A DNA stretch of 64,000 nucleotides from the NCBI GenBank assembly GCA_004557455.1, contig SFDX01000014.1, forward strand, positions 1 through 64,000. The letters are read 5' to 3'. A program made the position numbers and the translations under genes. The DNA comes from Akkermansia muciniphila (lineage in GTDB: Bacteria; Verrucomicrobiota; Verrucomicrobiia; Verrucomicrobiales; Akkermansiaceae). This document shows positions 43,412-51,960 of this stretch, in pieces (position 1 is the first letter of the stretch; the number at the start of each line of letters is the position of its first letter). The notes beneath the pieces are model-generated. The model was not told the origin of the DNA and made no database searches. It was given only the letters and a program-made list of their open reading frames with translations.

Positions 43412-44458
43412 ATGCTGCGCCTGCTCCGATCCCTCTTTCGCCTGCCTCGCCTGCTGCGTCGGCGGGATATGCTGCTCCTGATACTGGTACTTGTCATCAG
43501 CGTCCTGCTGCATTTGCGCTATAACACAAGCGGCGGGGCACTGGGGACGGAGAGCCTGCCTGTTTCGCAGTCGGAACTGCGGCACCTGGAGCCGATCGGC
43601 GAGTTGGATGAAAGCCGTATTCCCGCCAAGGGAGAGCCCTTCTGCTTCCTGATGGTGAATGCTAACAACTATTTCGTTGAGGGGGAAAAACAGCGGGCTC
43701 CCTACAAGTTGACCCTCAAGAAAGAAGGGGCCCGGGAGGCACTGGCCGAGGTAATTGCCAGCCGCCGCCCGGCGGTGGTGGGTCTGCTGGAGATGGGTGG
43801 ACCGCTTGCGCTGCAGGATTTGCAAACGCGTCTGAAAAAACGAGGGCTGGAGTACCCCTACTTCCGCATTTTGGTGCGCGACGGTGAGGCACGGGCCGTG
43901 GCTGTTCTGTCCGCCCTGCCGCTGGTGCGGGATTACTCGCGCGCGGACTACGGATTATATGACAACACCCACCGCCGCAAGATGCTGCGCGGTATCTTGG
44001 ATGTGACCGTGCGCCCCGCAGACGGACGCCTGTTCCGCCTGATCGGCGCGCACCTCAAATCCCATGTGGCGGACGATGCCCGTGCGGCGGACAGTCTGCG
44101 CGCCAAGGAAGCCGCCACCCTGGCCGGCTACCTGCAACGTGCCATGAAAGAGCAGCCGCGCATACCCATCGCCGTGTTCGGAGATTGGAATGATAACCCG
44201 GATGCACCGAGCCTGCAGGTGCTGCGCCAAGGACTTTCCGCCGCGAGTGCCCTTACCCTGCTGCGCCCCACCGACAGCCGGGGAGAAGGATGGACCCTCT
44301 ACTACCGGGGCGGCAATGAATACTGCACCTACGATCACATTTATGTCAACAAGGTGCTCGGCAAACGCCTGGGCAGCAGCCTGCGCTGCGGTGTAGTGGA
44401 TATACCGGCTGCTGCGAAGGCCAGCGACCACCGCGCCGTGTGGTGCGAGCTGCGCTAA
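43412..44458 (+). CDS. membrane-anchored endonuclease/exonuclease/phosphatase-family protein
   Basis: A 348-residue protein with an N-terminal membrane helix (LLLILVLVISVLLHL) followed by an outward-facing EEP (DNase I-like) domain. Catalytic landmarks are the N of VNANNYF, the E of VGLLEMGG, LIGAHLKS, FGDWNDNP, YDHIYVN and the terminal ASDHRAVW. The fold covers nucleases, phosphatases and phosphodiesterases, so the substrate is open; an envelope location suggests extracellular DNA, nucleotides or phospholipid head groups. It starts six bases after the hemB stop and its own end overlaps the convergent TPR gene by four bases. Confidence 0.8.
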   Translation: MLRLLRSLFRLPRLLRRRDMLLLILVLVISVLLHLRYNTSGGALGTESLPVSQSELRHLEPIGELDESRIPAKGEPFCFLMVNANNYFVEGEKQRAPYKLTLKKEGAREALAEVIASRRPAVVGLLEMGGPLALQDLQTRLKKRGLEYPYFRILVRDGEARAVAVLSALPLVRDYSRADYGLYDNTHRRKMLRGILDVTVRPADGRLFRLIGAHLKSHVADDARAADSLRAKEAATLAGYLQRAMKEQPRIPIAVFGDWNDNPDAPSLQVLRQGLSAASALTLLRPTDSRGEGWTLYYRGGNEYCTYDHIYVNKVLGKRLGSSLRCGVVDIPAAAKASDHRAVWCELR

Positions 44459-46968
44459 TTATTCTCCCGAAGAGCCTCCTCCACCGCCCGCCGCAGGCTC
44501 TCTTCGTCTTGGCCCGGGATGTAGTGCTTCTGCCGGATGGAGGCCGCCACCTGCAGGAACACATCTGCGCGCGGCCCGCCTGCATTACCGTGCTCCGGGA
44601 AGGCGTGGGCAATGCGCGAGGCGAGGGCGGCAGCCTCATCGAACTGCCCCAAGCGGTAGGCCATGGTCGTGGCACCCGATCCGGCGGTGTATAATAACCG
44701 CCACTCCTGCTCCGTGGGGGGTGTCTCACTTTTGCGAGACAGAATGCCCATCATGGCACGGCGGTAGTGCTGCAAAGCCTCCTCTGTATGCCCGAAATAG
44801 GAGCAGATAGTAGCCAGCTGGATGCTTTGGAAACAAGAAGCGGCGCGGTCCCCCGCAGCATCGGCGCAGCTCTTGGCCTGCTCGGCGTATTGCAGCGCAC
44901 GGGCATAGGCATCCGGTTCACTCGAGAGGACATAGATATCCGCCAAAACACTGTTGGCCGTAATGTAATTCTCCTGAGAAATACCCTCCCCGGGCTTGGT
45001 TTCCACCAAGGGGGTGAGCAGCGCAATGGCCTCCTTGCAGCGGTTGATACGCGCCATGACCGAGGCGGCGCAGATAGCAGCATCCGTGCTGTAGGGCAGG
45101 CCCGGCGAGCTGCATTCCTTGTACTGACGCGCGGCTGCTTTCAGCGCCGGCAGATTGCCGCACAGCTCCAGCTCCCGGGCCAGGAACAGGCGCATGCGCA
45201 TGGCCATGGCGGACCGGGGATTGTGTTTGATGAGGCGCCGCAGGCAGGATGCGGCCTCGGCATGGTTACCGGCCTCGGAAAACAGACATGCCGCATGCTC
45301 CAACAGCATGTTACGCAGAGAAGCGTTCCGTGCTGTGTCGGCATGGCGCAGGGCTTGGGCCGCGCGCTCTGCCTCGTTGTTCTCAGACTGTGCGCCGATG
45401 GCTTGGGAGGACAGAGCGCAGAGGCGCAGCTCCTCTTGGTGTGTCAGGCTCTTGAGCCCGGTGTTGCGTATGTTTCGCAGAGCTGCCAAGGCCTCCTGCG
45501 GACGGTGCAGGGCCAGACAGCAAGCTGCCTGCTGCAACCGGGCCCGAGCCTTGGTATGCGGGCGGGCGGAGATGCGCAGTACCTCCCGCGTGTTCTCCTC
45601 AACGGTGGGTGCTATCTCCTCCGCCGGGCTTCCGCCCTCATCCATATTCGCCAGCAGATAGCCGGACTCCAACAAGCGCAGCTCTGCCTCCGTCTCCGGG
45701 TGCTCCGCCGCCAGGGAACGCAGGTAATCCTTCGTTTCTTTAGGGGCTTGATTATACAGCGCACAGAGGTAGGCATTCTGCACCGCATAGGGCTGCAGCG
45801 TCTCCGGGGCGGTCTGCAGAAAAGCCAGGGATTCCTCCAGCGGCAGGCTGCTTCCCTCTGCATCGTGACCGGTCATCTGATGCTCGCGTATTTGTTGGCA
45901 CTCCGCCGCCAGGGCATAAAAACGGCGGTAGGGAGAATCCTCCGGCAGGAGGGCCAACAGGTCGTCAACCTCATCATATCGGCCGGAATCCATCAGACTG
46001 CGCACCTGCTCCACGACCAACTCCGTTGCGGCACTGCTCCGAGACGGGCGGGCGGTGCCCATGGCAGACAAGCTCGTGGGGACGGCATCCCGGCGACTCT
46101 CACGGATGTGGCGCAGGCAGAGCAGGGCGGCAGCCGCGCGGCGCGGGGCCGTCATATCCTCGCTCCACTCCCGCAGACGCGCCTCGGCCACGGGGCTCAG
46201 GCGGCAGGTGCTGCGGTAGGTCATCAGCTTGCGAAAAGCATTCTCCAGCAGCGGGGATTCCGCATTGGCCGCGATGAATTGCAGGACGGTTTCCTCGCCC
46301 TTGCCCTCGATGTTATCCAAGGCTTCGTTCGGCTCGTCTCCCCCGTCTTGTTGTGCGGCGTGCAGGGCCGCCTCCTCGGCATAGTAGATCTCCCCGGTCA
46401 GCAGCCGGGCTTTCTCGCGGTCGGAGCGTGTGCAGCGGGCCGAGGTCTCGATGCTGCGACAAATCTCCCCGGCTTTGTCAAACTCCCCGCAGCGCATGTG
46501 GTGCGCCGCGCGCAGGAGCAGGGGGGCGGCACTGCCCGGGTTCTGTGCGGCCAGCTGATCCAGCCGCGCGAGCTGTGCAGCAGAGAAGGGGCCGTTGCCC
46601 AGCTCATATTCCAGTCGAGTCAGCTCATACTCCGGGGTGTCCGTCGGCATGTCTGCCAGGAAGGCCCGGCTGATGTTCGGGGAGCTGTGGGCGCAGTAAA
46701 TGCGGGCGCGGCGGGCGTAGTCGGCCAGCTTGTGCTCCGGGGGGACGGCAGCCAAGCAGGCATCAGCTTCGGCGTACCGCTGCAGGGCCACCAAGGCGCG
46801 CCCTTTCCAAAAGGCGGCCTCCGGGCTTTGCGGGGGGCCGGGCAGTGCAGCCAAAGCCCCGGCGGCATCCCCCGCGCGCAGGAGCCGTTCGGCCTGCTGC
46901 GTGGCTTCATCCGCGCAGACGGCAGACACGCAGGATAACAGAAATGCGGTGGTGGCGAGAAACTTCAT
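44455..46968 (-). CDS. exported TPR-repeat protein
   Basis: An 837-residue protein with a signal peptide (MKFLATTAFLLSCVSAVCADEA) and TPR-like helical hairpins along its whole length: AEQLLRAGDAAGALAALPG-type units near the start, then many Ala- and Leu-rich 34-37-residue repeats, including AEAASCLRRLIKHNPRSAMA and EEALQHYRRAM near the end. It is therefore a large periplasmic scaffold, probably binding envelope or secretion partners. The frame is open further upstream but ATG 46968 begins the signal peptide and overlaps the stop of the M23 peptidase gene (ATGA), so the genes are coupled. No enzymatic motif was found. Confidence 0.7.
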   Translation of the reverse strand: MKFLATTAFLLSCVSAVCADEATQQAERLLRAGDAAGALAALPGPPQSPEAAFWKGRALVALQRYAEADACLAAVPPEHKLADYARRARIYCAHSSPNISRAFLADMPTDTPEYELTRLEYELGNGPFSAAQLARLDQLAAQNPGSAAPLLLRAAHHMRCGEFDKAGEICRSIETSARCTRSDREKARLLTGEIYYAEEAALHAAQQDGGDEPNEALDNIEGKGEETVLQFIAANAESPLLENAFRKLMTYRSTCRLSPVAEARLREWSEDMTAPRRAAAALLCLRHIRESRRDAVPTSLSAMGTARPSRSSAATELVVEQVRSLMDSGRYDEVDDLLALLPEDSPYRRFYALAAECQQIREHQMTGHDAEGSSLPLEESLAFLQTAPETLQPYAVQNAYLCALYNQAPKETKDYLRSLAAEHPETEAELRLLESGYLLANMDEGGSPAEEIAPTVEENTREVLRISARPHTKARARLQQAACCLALHRPQEALAALRNIRNTGLKSLTHQEELRLCALSSQAIGAQSENNEAERAAQALRHADTARNASLRNMLLEHAACLFSEAGNHAEAASCLRRLIKHNPRSAMAMRMRLFLARELELCGNLPALKAAARQYKECSSPGLPYSTDAAICAASVMARINRCKEAIALLTPLVETKPGEGISQENYITANSVLADIYVLSSEPDAYARALQYAEQAKSCADAAGDRAASCFQSIQLATICSYFGHTEEALQHYRRAMMGILSRKSETPPTEQEWRLLYTAGSGATTMAYRLGQFDEAAALASRIAHAFPEHGNAGGPRADVFLQVAASIRQKHYIPGQDEESLRRAVEEALRENN

Positions 46969-48092
46969 GGACGGCGTTTCGTAGTTTTGACGGAGCGCGG
47001 ACGGCGTGCGGCGGCTTTCAACCCCACGGCGGCATCTTTGGGCGGAACCGCCTTGGCACCGGGGGGATACTTGCCCTCTATCCACAGAAAACGGTTGATA
47101 AACGCGCGTCCCGTGGCGGTGAGGGCCGCATCCTTGCTGGAGCCCTTGAGGCGGTTCATCGTGACGTTTTGTTGCAGAGTAGCCACGGGCTTACAGGCCA
47201 CTACAACGGGTTCGGTAACCGGGATGTCCGAGGGGTAGACCGCGCGGGGAATGCCCTCCTGAGTGAAGCTCATCTCCAATGAAGCCGGGCGGGTCGCGAA
47301 GCTGCCTTTGTACAGGAAGGGATGGCGGCGCAGTATATCCATGGTGCCCACGCAGGGAACCCGTACGCGGTAGTGCTCCGGCAGGCTCTCCAGATATTGC
47401 GCGATGGAGACGGGCTTGTTGCCCTTGCTTTGCAGTAAGATGTCGGCGGTATTGAAGCCGATGAGGTTGAAGCCGTGGAAAAGCCCGTGTTTGTAGTCCC
47501 CCGTCATGCGATCATAGGCGGAGTTCACCATCAGCGCGATTTCCACATGGCAGTGCGCGCGCTCCCGGTTCAGCCCCGTGCCGCTGTGCCCCAGGATGCC
47601 CAGCTCGCTCGTGCGCTGTACCTCATCGCCCGGTCGGCAGCTGACCTTTGCCAGGTGCGCATAGAGTGTGTAGATAATACCCTCGGGTACTACATGAGAT
47701 ACCACCACATAGCGGCCGTAGTTGCTTGCTCCCGGGGATTCGTTTACGTGCTCCACCCGCCCGGGGGCAATGGGGTGCACGGGGTCCAGCGGCTCTCCCG
47801 CCGCGTCACGCCGCATGGGTTTCACATCGATGCCCTCGTGCAGGCGGCTGAAGAAAAGTTGCCCGGCCGTGGTGCGGAAGGGATTGCGCACCATGCCGAA
47901 GCTACCGGCTTCCCAGGGTTTGCTCTTTTCTCCCTCGAAGGTCCGGTCGCAGTACATGAAGTACCCCTCGTTGTCCCCCCTGTACAGGGCGTCATTTTCC
48001 GTGGGCAGGGTGTAGACCAAGTCCTCTACGGCCGAGGCAAGAAGGGGAATCAGGGCCGGTAAAAGGCAGAGCGTGCGGAAGAGGCGAATCAT
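46965..48092 (-). CDS. M23-family metallopeptidase-like protein
   Basis: A 375-residue exported protein with a signal peptide (MIRLFRTLCLLPALIPLLASAVED). The central domain has the M23/LytM pattern: LHEGIDVKP (zinc ligands His and Asp), IAPGRVEHVNESPG, YGRYVVVSH, IYTLYAHLAKV, GHSGTG and HCHVEIAL (the HxH motif). All zinc ligands are present, so it may be an active peptidoglycan endopeptidase. The C-terminal ~130 residues are basic and end in TTKRRP. It is between a small lipoprotein gene (one-base gap) and the TPR gene (four-base overlap), forming a three-gene operon. Confidence 0.8.
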   Translation of the reverse strand: MIRLFRTLCLLPALIPLLASAVEDLVYTLPTENDALYRGDNEGYFMYCDRTFEGEKSKPWEAGSFGMVRNPFRTTAGQLFFSRLHEGIDVKPMRRDAAGEPLDPVHPIAPGRVEHVNESPGASNYGRYVVVSHVVPEGIIYTLYAHLAKVSCRPGDEVQRTSELGILGHSGTGLNRERAHCHVEIALMVNSAYDRMTGDYKHGLFHGFNLIGFNTADILLQSKGNKPVSIAQYLESLPEHYRVRVPCVGTMDILRRHPFLYKGSFATRPASLEMSFTQEGIPRAVYPSDIPVTEPVVVACKPVATLQQNVTMNRLKGSSKDAALTATGRAFINRFLWIEGKYPPGAKAVPPKDAAVGLKAAARRPRSVKTTKRRP

Positions 48093-48093
48093 C

Positions 48094-48654
48094 TCAAATG
48101 CTGCGGAATGTGCGGCCCTGGCTGTCCTTCTCCTTGGTTGTGTCCGAGGGCAAGAATGGGGCCCGACGCGGATTTTCCTTGAGGTAACGGCCCTTTTCCA
48201 TCTTCTCGTTGACAGGTTCAATCTCGTTACTGAGGCGGCGAAGGTCATACCCGTTCAAGCCGTTCCAGATGCAGAGCACACCGTCCGTAACCGGTGCATT
48301 GATGAGCATGGGGGAGAAGGCCATGGCGTTCACCATGGGGAGCATGCGTTTACCGATGTTGGCCTGGGTGTGTTGGTAGAGCCGCAGTTTGTAGTCATCC
48401 TTCAGCTTGAAGGAGACGCCGTACGAGCCGTCCGGGGCGATGTTGGACTGGAACTTGGCGATCTCGTTGTGGGTGATGATGGGCTGGCGCACATAGTAGC
48501 GCCCGTTGTGGTACACCAAAAAGCGCGAGCCCTCCGCAGAGTTGTCTGCCTCGGTCAGGAAGTAGACGGGGTAGGGCTGCTCCTGGCATTGGCACAGCAT
48601 GGCGACGGCTGCCAGAGCGGTCGCGGCGCTCATCAGTTTGTGTCGTGTCCTCAT
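48094..48654 (-). CDS. hypothetical lipoprotein, first gene of the M23-TPR operon
   Basis: A predicted lipoprotein of 186 residues: MRTRHKLMSAATALAAVAMLCQCQE, lipidation Cys likely in LCQC. The mature part holds IWNGLNGYDLRRL and a charged C terminus; I do not recognise the family. An in-frame ATG at 48666 lies inside the -10 TATAAT (48670-48665), so it cannot be transcribed as a start; ATG 48654 is chosen. Only one base separates its stop from the M23 gene start. Its role is probably in peptidoglycan handling with the next two genes. Confidence 0.6.
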   Translation of the reverse strand: MRTRHKLMSAATALAAVAMLCQCQEQPYPVYFLTEADNSAEGSRFLVYHNGRYYVRQPIITHNEIAKFQSNIAPDGSYGVSFKLKDDYKLRLYQHTQANIGKRMLPMVNAMAFSPMLINAPVTDGVLCIWNGLNGYDLRRLSNEIEPVNEKMEKGRYLKENPRRAPFLPSDTTKEKDSQGRTFRSI

Positions 48655-48664
48655 GGTTGTGGGC

Positions 48665-48693
48665 ATTATACTCCTTTTCCGCCCGCTTGGCGA
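48665..48693 (-). promoter_or_regulatory. promoter of lipoprotein-M23-TPR operon
   Basis: TCGCCA (48693-48688) followed by AGCGGG, 17-base spacer, consensus TATAAT (48670-48665), ten bases to the ATG. Confidence 0.6.
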
Positions 48694-48786
48694 GCCAAAA
48701 ATGCACCCCGAGCGCATCGTCAAGCGACCTCGCCCGCCGGGTGATGTCGGCAGACGAGGTCTCCTGTGGGCCCTTGCGGGGAAAAC

Positions 48787-49287
48787 TTACTTCTTCTTCA
48801 CGACGGCAATCTTGCCGGAGCGCGTCAGCATCTCGACGTCGTAATCGCTCATCAGATCCAGGAAGCGGGCCAAGCGGAACTCGCCGCCGGAGATCTCGAT
48901 GGTCATCGTCTCGCGGGTCGCATCCAGCACCTTCGCACCGAACATCTGGCAGAGCTCGAGAATCTCTCCCTTCTTCTCCGCAAAACGGACGCGCAGCAGA
49001 ACAATCTCGCGGTACACGGTCGGGTAATTCCGGAAATCGGTCACCTCCACCACATTCACCAGCTTGCTGAGTTGCTTGATGACCTGGTCCAGCTTATCCC
49101 CGTGCTCATTCACGTCAATGGACATGCGGGAGAACCGGGGGTCTTCGCACGGTGCGACGTTGAGAGAGTGGATGTTGTATCCGCGCCCGGAGAAAAGCCC
49201 GGCCACACGGGATAGCACGCCGAACTTGTTTTCCACAAGTACAGAGATGGTGTGCGTATGATATTCGTTTGGCTGGTGATTTTCCAT
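48787..49287 (-). CDS. ilvH: acetolactate synthase small (regulatory) subunit
   Basis: The regulatory subunit of acetohydroxyacid synthase activates the catalytic subunit and gives valine feedback inhibition in branched-chain amino acid synthesis. The 166-residue product has the N-terminal ACT domain (HTISVLVENKFGVLSRVAGLF, then RGYNIHSLNVAPCEDP, then MSIDVNEHGD) and the C-terminal second ACT-like domain (FGAKVLDATRETMTIEISG). The large subunit gene is not next to it in this window. Its promoter TTGACG-N17-TAGAAT lies nine bases before the ATG, divergent to cyclophilin. Confidence 0.93.
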   Translation of the reverse strand: MENHQPNEYHTHTISVLVENKFGVLSRVAGLFSGRGYNIHSLNVAPCEDPRFSRMSIDVNEHGDKLDQVIKQLSKLVNVVEVTDFRNYPTVYREIVLLRVRFAEKKGEILELCQMFGAKVLDATRETMTIEISGGEFRLARFLDLMSDYDVEMLTRSGKIAVVKKK

Positions 49288-49296
49288 AGCGGGCTC

Positions 49297-49325
49297 ATTC
49301 TATCGGAAAAAAAGGGGGGCGTCAA
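49297..49325 (-). promoter_or_regulatory. ilvH promoter, nearly leaderless
   Basis: TTGACG (49325-49320), 17-base spacer of C6-T7-CCGA, TAGAAT (49302-49297), nine bases to the ATG. Confidence 0.55.
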
Positions 49326-49357
49326 GCCTATTATTGGCATGCTGCCACGCTTTTCGC

Positions 49358-49386
49358 TTGAAAAAGCGGCCCGTCGCTGGTATAAC
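49358..49386 (+). promoter_or_regulatory. cyclophilin promoter, leaderless type
   Basis: TTGAAA (49358-49363), 17-base spacer ending TGG, TATAAC (49381-49386), six bases to ATG 49393. Confidence 0.65.
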
Positions 49387-49392
49387 CCCCGC

Positions 49393-49917
49393 ATGGCAAC
49401 GGATAAGAAGATTACGATGAAGACGAGCAAGGGGGATATTCACCTGACGGTGTTTGCCTCCAAGACGCCGATGACGGCAGCAAGTTTCCTCAACCTGGCT
49501 TCCAAGGGTTTTTACGATGGGCTGAGCTTTCACCGCGTGATTGCGAATTTCATGATCCAGGGCGGTGACCCGCAGGGAACGGGCTGCGGCGGCCCCGGCT
49601 ATCAGTTCGATGACGAGTGCCGGCCGGACCTCAAGTTCACCAAGCCCGGCCTGCTGGCGATGGCCAATGCGGGCAAGACGTGGACGGGGCAGGGGACCAA
49701 CGGCTCCCAGTTCTTCATCACGCATGTGCCCACGGATTGGCTGAACGGCAAGCACACGATTTTCGGGGAGGTGCTGGGCTGCGAGGACCAGGCCGTGGTG
49801 AATGCTATTCGCCAGGGGGATCGCATCCTCGGCATCGAGATTCACGATGACTGCGCCGACCTCTTCGAGGAGCAGAAGGCGAACATCGAGCGCTGGAACA
49901 ACAAACTCCGCAAGTAA
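49393..49917 (+). CDS. cyclophilin-type peptidyl-prolyl isomerase
   Basis: A 174-residue cytoplasmic PPIase (no signal peptide), catalysing cis-trans isomerisation at proline. Cyclophilin landmarks are all there: KGDIHLTVFASKTPMTAASF, FYDGLSFHRVI (active-site Arg and Phe), FMIQGGDPQGTGCGGPGYQF, LAMANAG, NGSQFFITHV and HTIFGEVL. The open frame extends upstream but ATG 49393 begins the domain and lies just after a good promoter. The stop TAA is followed at once by the TTG start of an ABC-F gene. Confidence 0.95.
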   Translation: MATDKKITMKTSKGDIHLTVFASKTPMTAASFLNLASKGFYDGLSFHRVIANFMIQGGDPQGTGCGGPGYQFDDECRPDLKFTKPGLLAMANAGKTWTGQGTNGSQFFITHVPTDWLNGKHTIFGEVLGCEDQAVVNAIRQGDRILGIEIHDDCADLFEEQKANIERWNNKLRK

Positions 49918-51912
49918 TTGGTTTTCGCCGTCCAGGAGCTGTCCATCTCCTTCGGGCCGCGCGTGCTGTTTGATTCGCTCTCCTTTGTGGTGGAGCAGGG
50001 CGCGCGCGTGGCCTTTGCGGGGCATAACGGTGCCGGTAAATCCACCCTCATGAAGTGCATTGTGGGGGCCATGCAGCCGGACAGCGGTTGCGTGCTGCTG
50101 CCCAAGCACACGAAGGTGGGGTATCTGCCTCAGGATGGTATCCACATCTCGGGCACTCCTTTGCTGCAGGAGGTGCTCGGTAGTGTCGGTAACATTGTGG
50201 AGTTGCAGCAGACGGTGGATGAGCTATCCGCAGAGCTGGCGGCCCTGCCGGCGGAGTCCCCGGAGTATCGCGAGACGCTGGAGGAGATCGGGCGGCTGGA
50301 GCTTATCCTGCATGACCGGGATGCGGCGTCGCTGCGTCCGCGCACGGAGTCCATCCTGCGCGGCTTGGGCTTCAGTCCGGCGGATTTCGAGCGCGATTGC
50401 GGGGAGTTTTCCGGTGGCTGGCAGATGCGTATTGCCTTGGCCAAGCTGCTGCTGCAGGAGCCGGAGGTGTTGCTGCTGGACGAGCCGACCAATCACTTGG
50501 ACATTTCCAGTCAGCGTTGGCTGGAGCAGAGCCTGCGGACGTATCGCGGTGCTATCTGCATCATCAGCCATGATGTGGCGCTGCTGGATAGCTTGGTCAC
50601 GCGTACCATTGCTTTCCACCACGGGAGGGCGGAGGAGTATGCGGGCAATTTTTCCTACTATCTCAAGGAGAGTAAGCAGCGCAAGGAGATTCTGCAACGC
50701 CGGGCGAAGGCTCAGCAGCGGGAGCTGGCCAAGACGCAGGCTTTCATCGACCGCTTCCGCTACAAGGCAACGAAGGCCACGCAGGTGCAGAGCCGCATCA
50801 AGCAGATGGAGAAGGTGGAGCTCATTGAGGTGGAGGCGGATGATGCGGTGATGAGTTTTCATTTTCCGCCCCCGCCGCCGGGTGGCAATACGGTGGTGGA
50901 GATGGAGAAGGTGTGCAAGGCCTATGGGCCCATCACGCTGCTGAAGGATTTCGATTTCAGGATGGCGAAGGGGGATCGCATTGCTATCGTGGGGGTGAAC
51001 GGCTCCGGTAAGTCGACCTTCACGCGCCTGATTTCGGGCACGGAGCCGCCGGATTCCGGGTTGTGTACGCCGGGCTACCATACGCAGGTGGCGTTCTTCT
51101 CTCAGACGCATGCGGATGTGCTGGATAACGAGCAGACGGTGCTGGAGTGTGTGGAGGCTGCGGCCTCCCGCGAGACGCGTCCGCTGGTGCGCAATATTCT
51201 GGGCTGTTTCCTGTTCCGAGGGGATGATGTGTTCAAGAAAATCGGGGTGCTTTCGGGCGGCGAGCGTTCGCGAGTGGCCCTGGTTTGTATGTTGCTGCGG
51301 CCGGCGAATTTCCTGATTATGGATGAGCCGACCAACCACTTGGACTTTCAGAGCCAGGATGTGTTGCAGGCGGCTTTGCAGGAGTATCCGGGTTCGTTCT
51401 GCATTGTTTCGCATAACAGGCAATTCCTGGATCCCATCGTGAACAAGGTGCTGGAGTTCCGTCCCGGGCTGCCGCCGCGTCTCTTCCATGGGAATGTGAG
51501 CCAATACCTCGAGACAGTGGAGGCGGAGGAGCGTCGCGCGGCGGAGTCTGCTTCGGGGGCTCCCGCCGGCGGGTCGGAATCCGGGGTCGCTTCTTCCACC
51601 AATCGGCGTGACCAGCGCCGTCGCCGTGCCCGCGAGCGGGAGCTGCGAGACCGCCTCATCAAGCCTCTGCAACGGGAGATGGAGCAGGTGGAGGCGGACA
51701 TCGCGGTGCGGGATGAGCGGAAGGCCGCCATCTCTGCGGAGCTGGAGAAGCCGGAGAATATGAGTGATAACCAAAAGCTCATGGAACTGACGCTCGAGTA
51801 TCAAAATCTGGAGCGCGAATCGGAGAGCCTCTTCACTCGCTGGGAGGAGCTTTCCGTGGAAATCGAGCGCGCAGAGGCTAGCTTGGTGTCAGAGACCGAG
51901 GAGGAGTCCTGA
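49918..51912 (+). CDS. ABC-F family ATPase
   Basis: A 664-residue protein with two ABC ATPase domains and no membrane segments, as in ABC-F translation factors (EttA, Uup, YheS-like). Domain 1: Walker A GHNGAGKST, signature FSGGWQMR, Walker B VLLLDEPTNHLD. A charged linker follows (KESKQRKEILQRRAKAQQR). Domain 2: GVNGSGKST, LSGGERSR, FLIMDEPTNHLD. A C-terminal coiled coil (RRDQRRRRARERELRDR onward) suggests the Uup/YheS side of the family. The start is TTG directly after the cyclophilin stop, giving VFAVQELSISFG-type N terminus; ribosomes may reinitiate. The role would be resolving stalled ribosomes. Confidence 0.9.
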   Translation: MVFAVQELSISFGPRVLFDSLSFVVEQGARVAFAGHNGAGKSTLMKCIVGAMQPDSGCVLLPKHTKVGYLPQDGIHISGTPLLQEVLGSVGNIVELQQTVDELSAELAALPAESPEYRETLEEIGRLELILHDRDAASLRPRTESILRGLGFSPADFERDCGEFSGGWQMRIALAKLLLQEPEVLLLDEPTNHLDISSQRWLEQSLRTYRGAICIISHDVALLDSLVTRTIAFHHGRAEEYAGNFSYYLKESKQRKEILQRRAKAQQRELAKTQAFIDRFRYKATKATQVQSRIKQMEKVELIEVEADDAVMSFHFPPPPPGGNTVVEMEKVCKAYGPITLLKDFDFRMAKGDRIAIVGVNGSGKSTFTRLISGTEPPDSGLCTPGYHTQVAFFSQTHADVLDNEQTVLECVEAAASRETRPLVRNILGCFLFRGDDVFKKIGVLSGGERSRVALVCMLLRPANFLIMDEPTNHLDFQSQDVLQAALQEYPGSFCIVSHNRQFLDPIVNKVLEFRPGLPPRLFHGNVSQYLETVEAEERRAAESASGAPAGGSESGVASSTNRRDQRRRRARERELRDRLIKPLQREMEQVEADIAVRDERKAAISAELEKPENMSDNQKLMELTLEYQNLERESESLFTRWEELSVEIERAEASLVSETEEES

Positions 51913-51960
51913 GGTTTGGCGGAGGTCTGATGTTCTCCCTGCCGTTGTTGCGCGGGGGCT

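Noticed and set aside
44767..46938. A 723-codon plus-strand frame
   Set aside because: Antisense to the TPR gene, Leu/Gln/Gly-rich without domains.
48655..48723. Longer N terminus for the 48.1-48.7 kb lipoprotein
   Set aside because: The extra starts lie in or upstream of the TATAAT box.
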